Source: an uncultured Bacilli bacterium (lineage in GTDB: Bacteria; Bacillota_I; Bacilli_A; RF39; UBA660). From it: a stretch of DNA of 29,799 nucleotides. Location: contig CAKOKR010000018.1 of the NCBI GenBank assembly GCA_934095965.1, positions 1-29,799 on the forward strand, given 5' to 3'. The notes under the pieces were generated by a model, which made no database searches, was not told the origin of the DNA, and was given only the letters and a program-made list of their open reading frames with translations. Every line of letters starts with the position of its first letter. The first letter of the stretch is position 1. This document shows positions 29,769 to 29,799 of the stretch, one piece after another. Position numbers and translations under genes: made by a program.

Positions 29769-29799
29769 TCACTATTTTTGCAAAAAAATTTTCAAAAAA

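Noticed and set aside
1..29799. CRISPR arrays, tRNA or rRNA genes, insertion sequences
   Set aside because: No regularly spaced direct repeats, no cloverleaf, no rRNA segments and no intact transposase were found by reading.

Overview
The window is AT-rich, densely coded DNA, mostly on the minus strand, with Gram-positive Shine-Dalgarno sites, a T-box leader, Rho-independent terminators and TTGACA/TATAAT promoters. Gene content (MraY, SpoVD/FtsI-type PBP with PASTA domain, FtsW, CdsA, RseP, two PlsC-like enzymes, ValRS, L28) indicates a low-GC Bacillota. I infer a lineage on the Bacilli/RF39-like branch that keeps peptidoglycan. The exact taxon cannot be fixed from this sequence. TGG is the only Trp codon in the ORFs and TGA is used once as a stop, so the standard bacterial code fits.

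Layout. 1-150: end of rpmB (L28). 244-939: class II Fic protein. 1058-2653: a secreted protein and a divergent small XRE regulator. 2650-5555: a PlsC / acyl-activating enzyme / PlsC operon. 5637-5776: candidate small RNA on the plus strand. 5801-8495: valS with its T-box. 8549-11536: two paralogous membrane-anchored proteins. 11704-12326: a decayed Rpn-type pseudogene. 12413-13495: ftsW. 13547-15608: a second secreted-protein/XRE pair. 15634-18844: mraY, the PBP gene and a small ORF. 18909-24259: a four-gene operon with an unknown protein, a membrane-anchored McrB-like AAA+ ATPase, a DUF2357/McrC-like protein and a membrane-anchored protein with thrombospondin-type-3-like calcium repeats. 24395-25329: a divergent two-gene operon. 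25337-25502: candidate structured RNA on the minus strand. 25661-27509: rseP and cdsA. 27617-29584: a type IV prepilin-like protein carrying a von Willebrand A domain.

Three themes stand out. Envelope building is spread over several loci: lipid II synthesis and polymerisation (mraY, PBP, ftsW) and phospholipid synthesis (plsC, acyl ligase, cdsA). Surface display is heavy: at least six membrane-anchored or secreted proteins, two of them related and each next to a divergent XRE regulator. The 18.9-24.3 kb operon is the strongest candidate for an undescribed system. It joins a McrBC-like ATPase/effector pair to the membrane and to an extracellular calcium-repeat protein, with its own strong promoter and terminator.

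Several upstream start codons were rejected because a good ribosome binding site lies inside the extended reading frame. In those genes the start given here is internal to the longest ORF.
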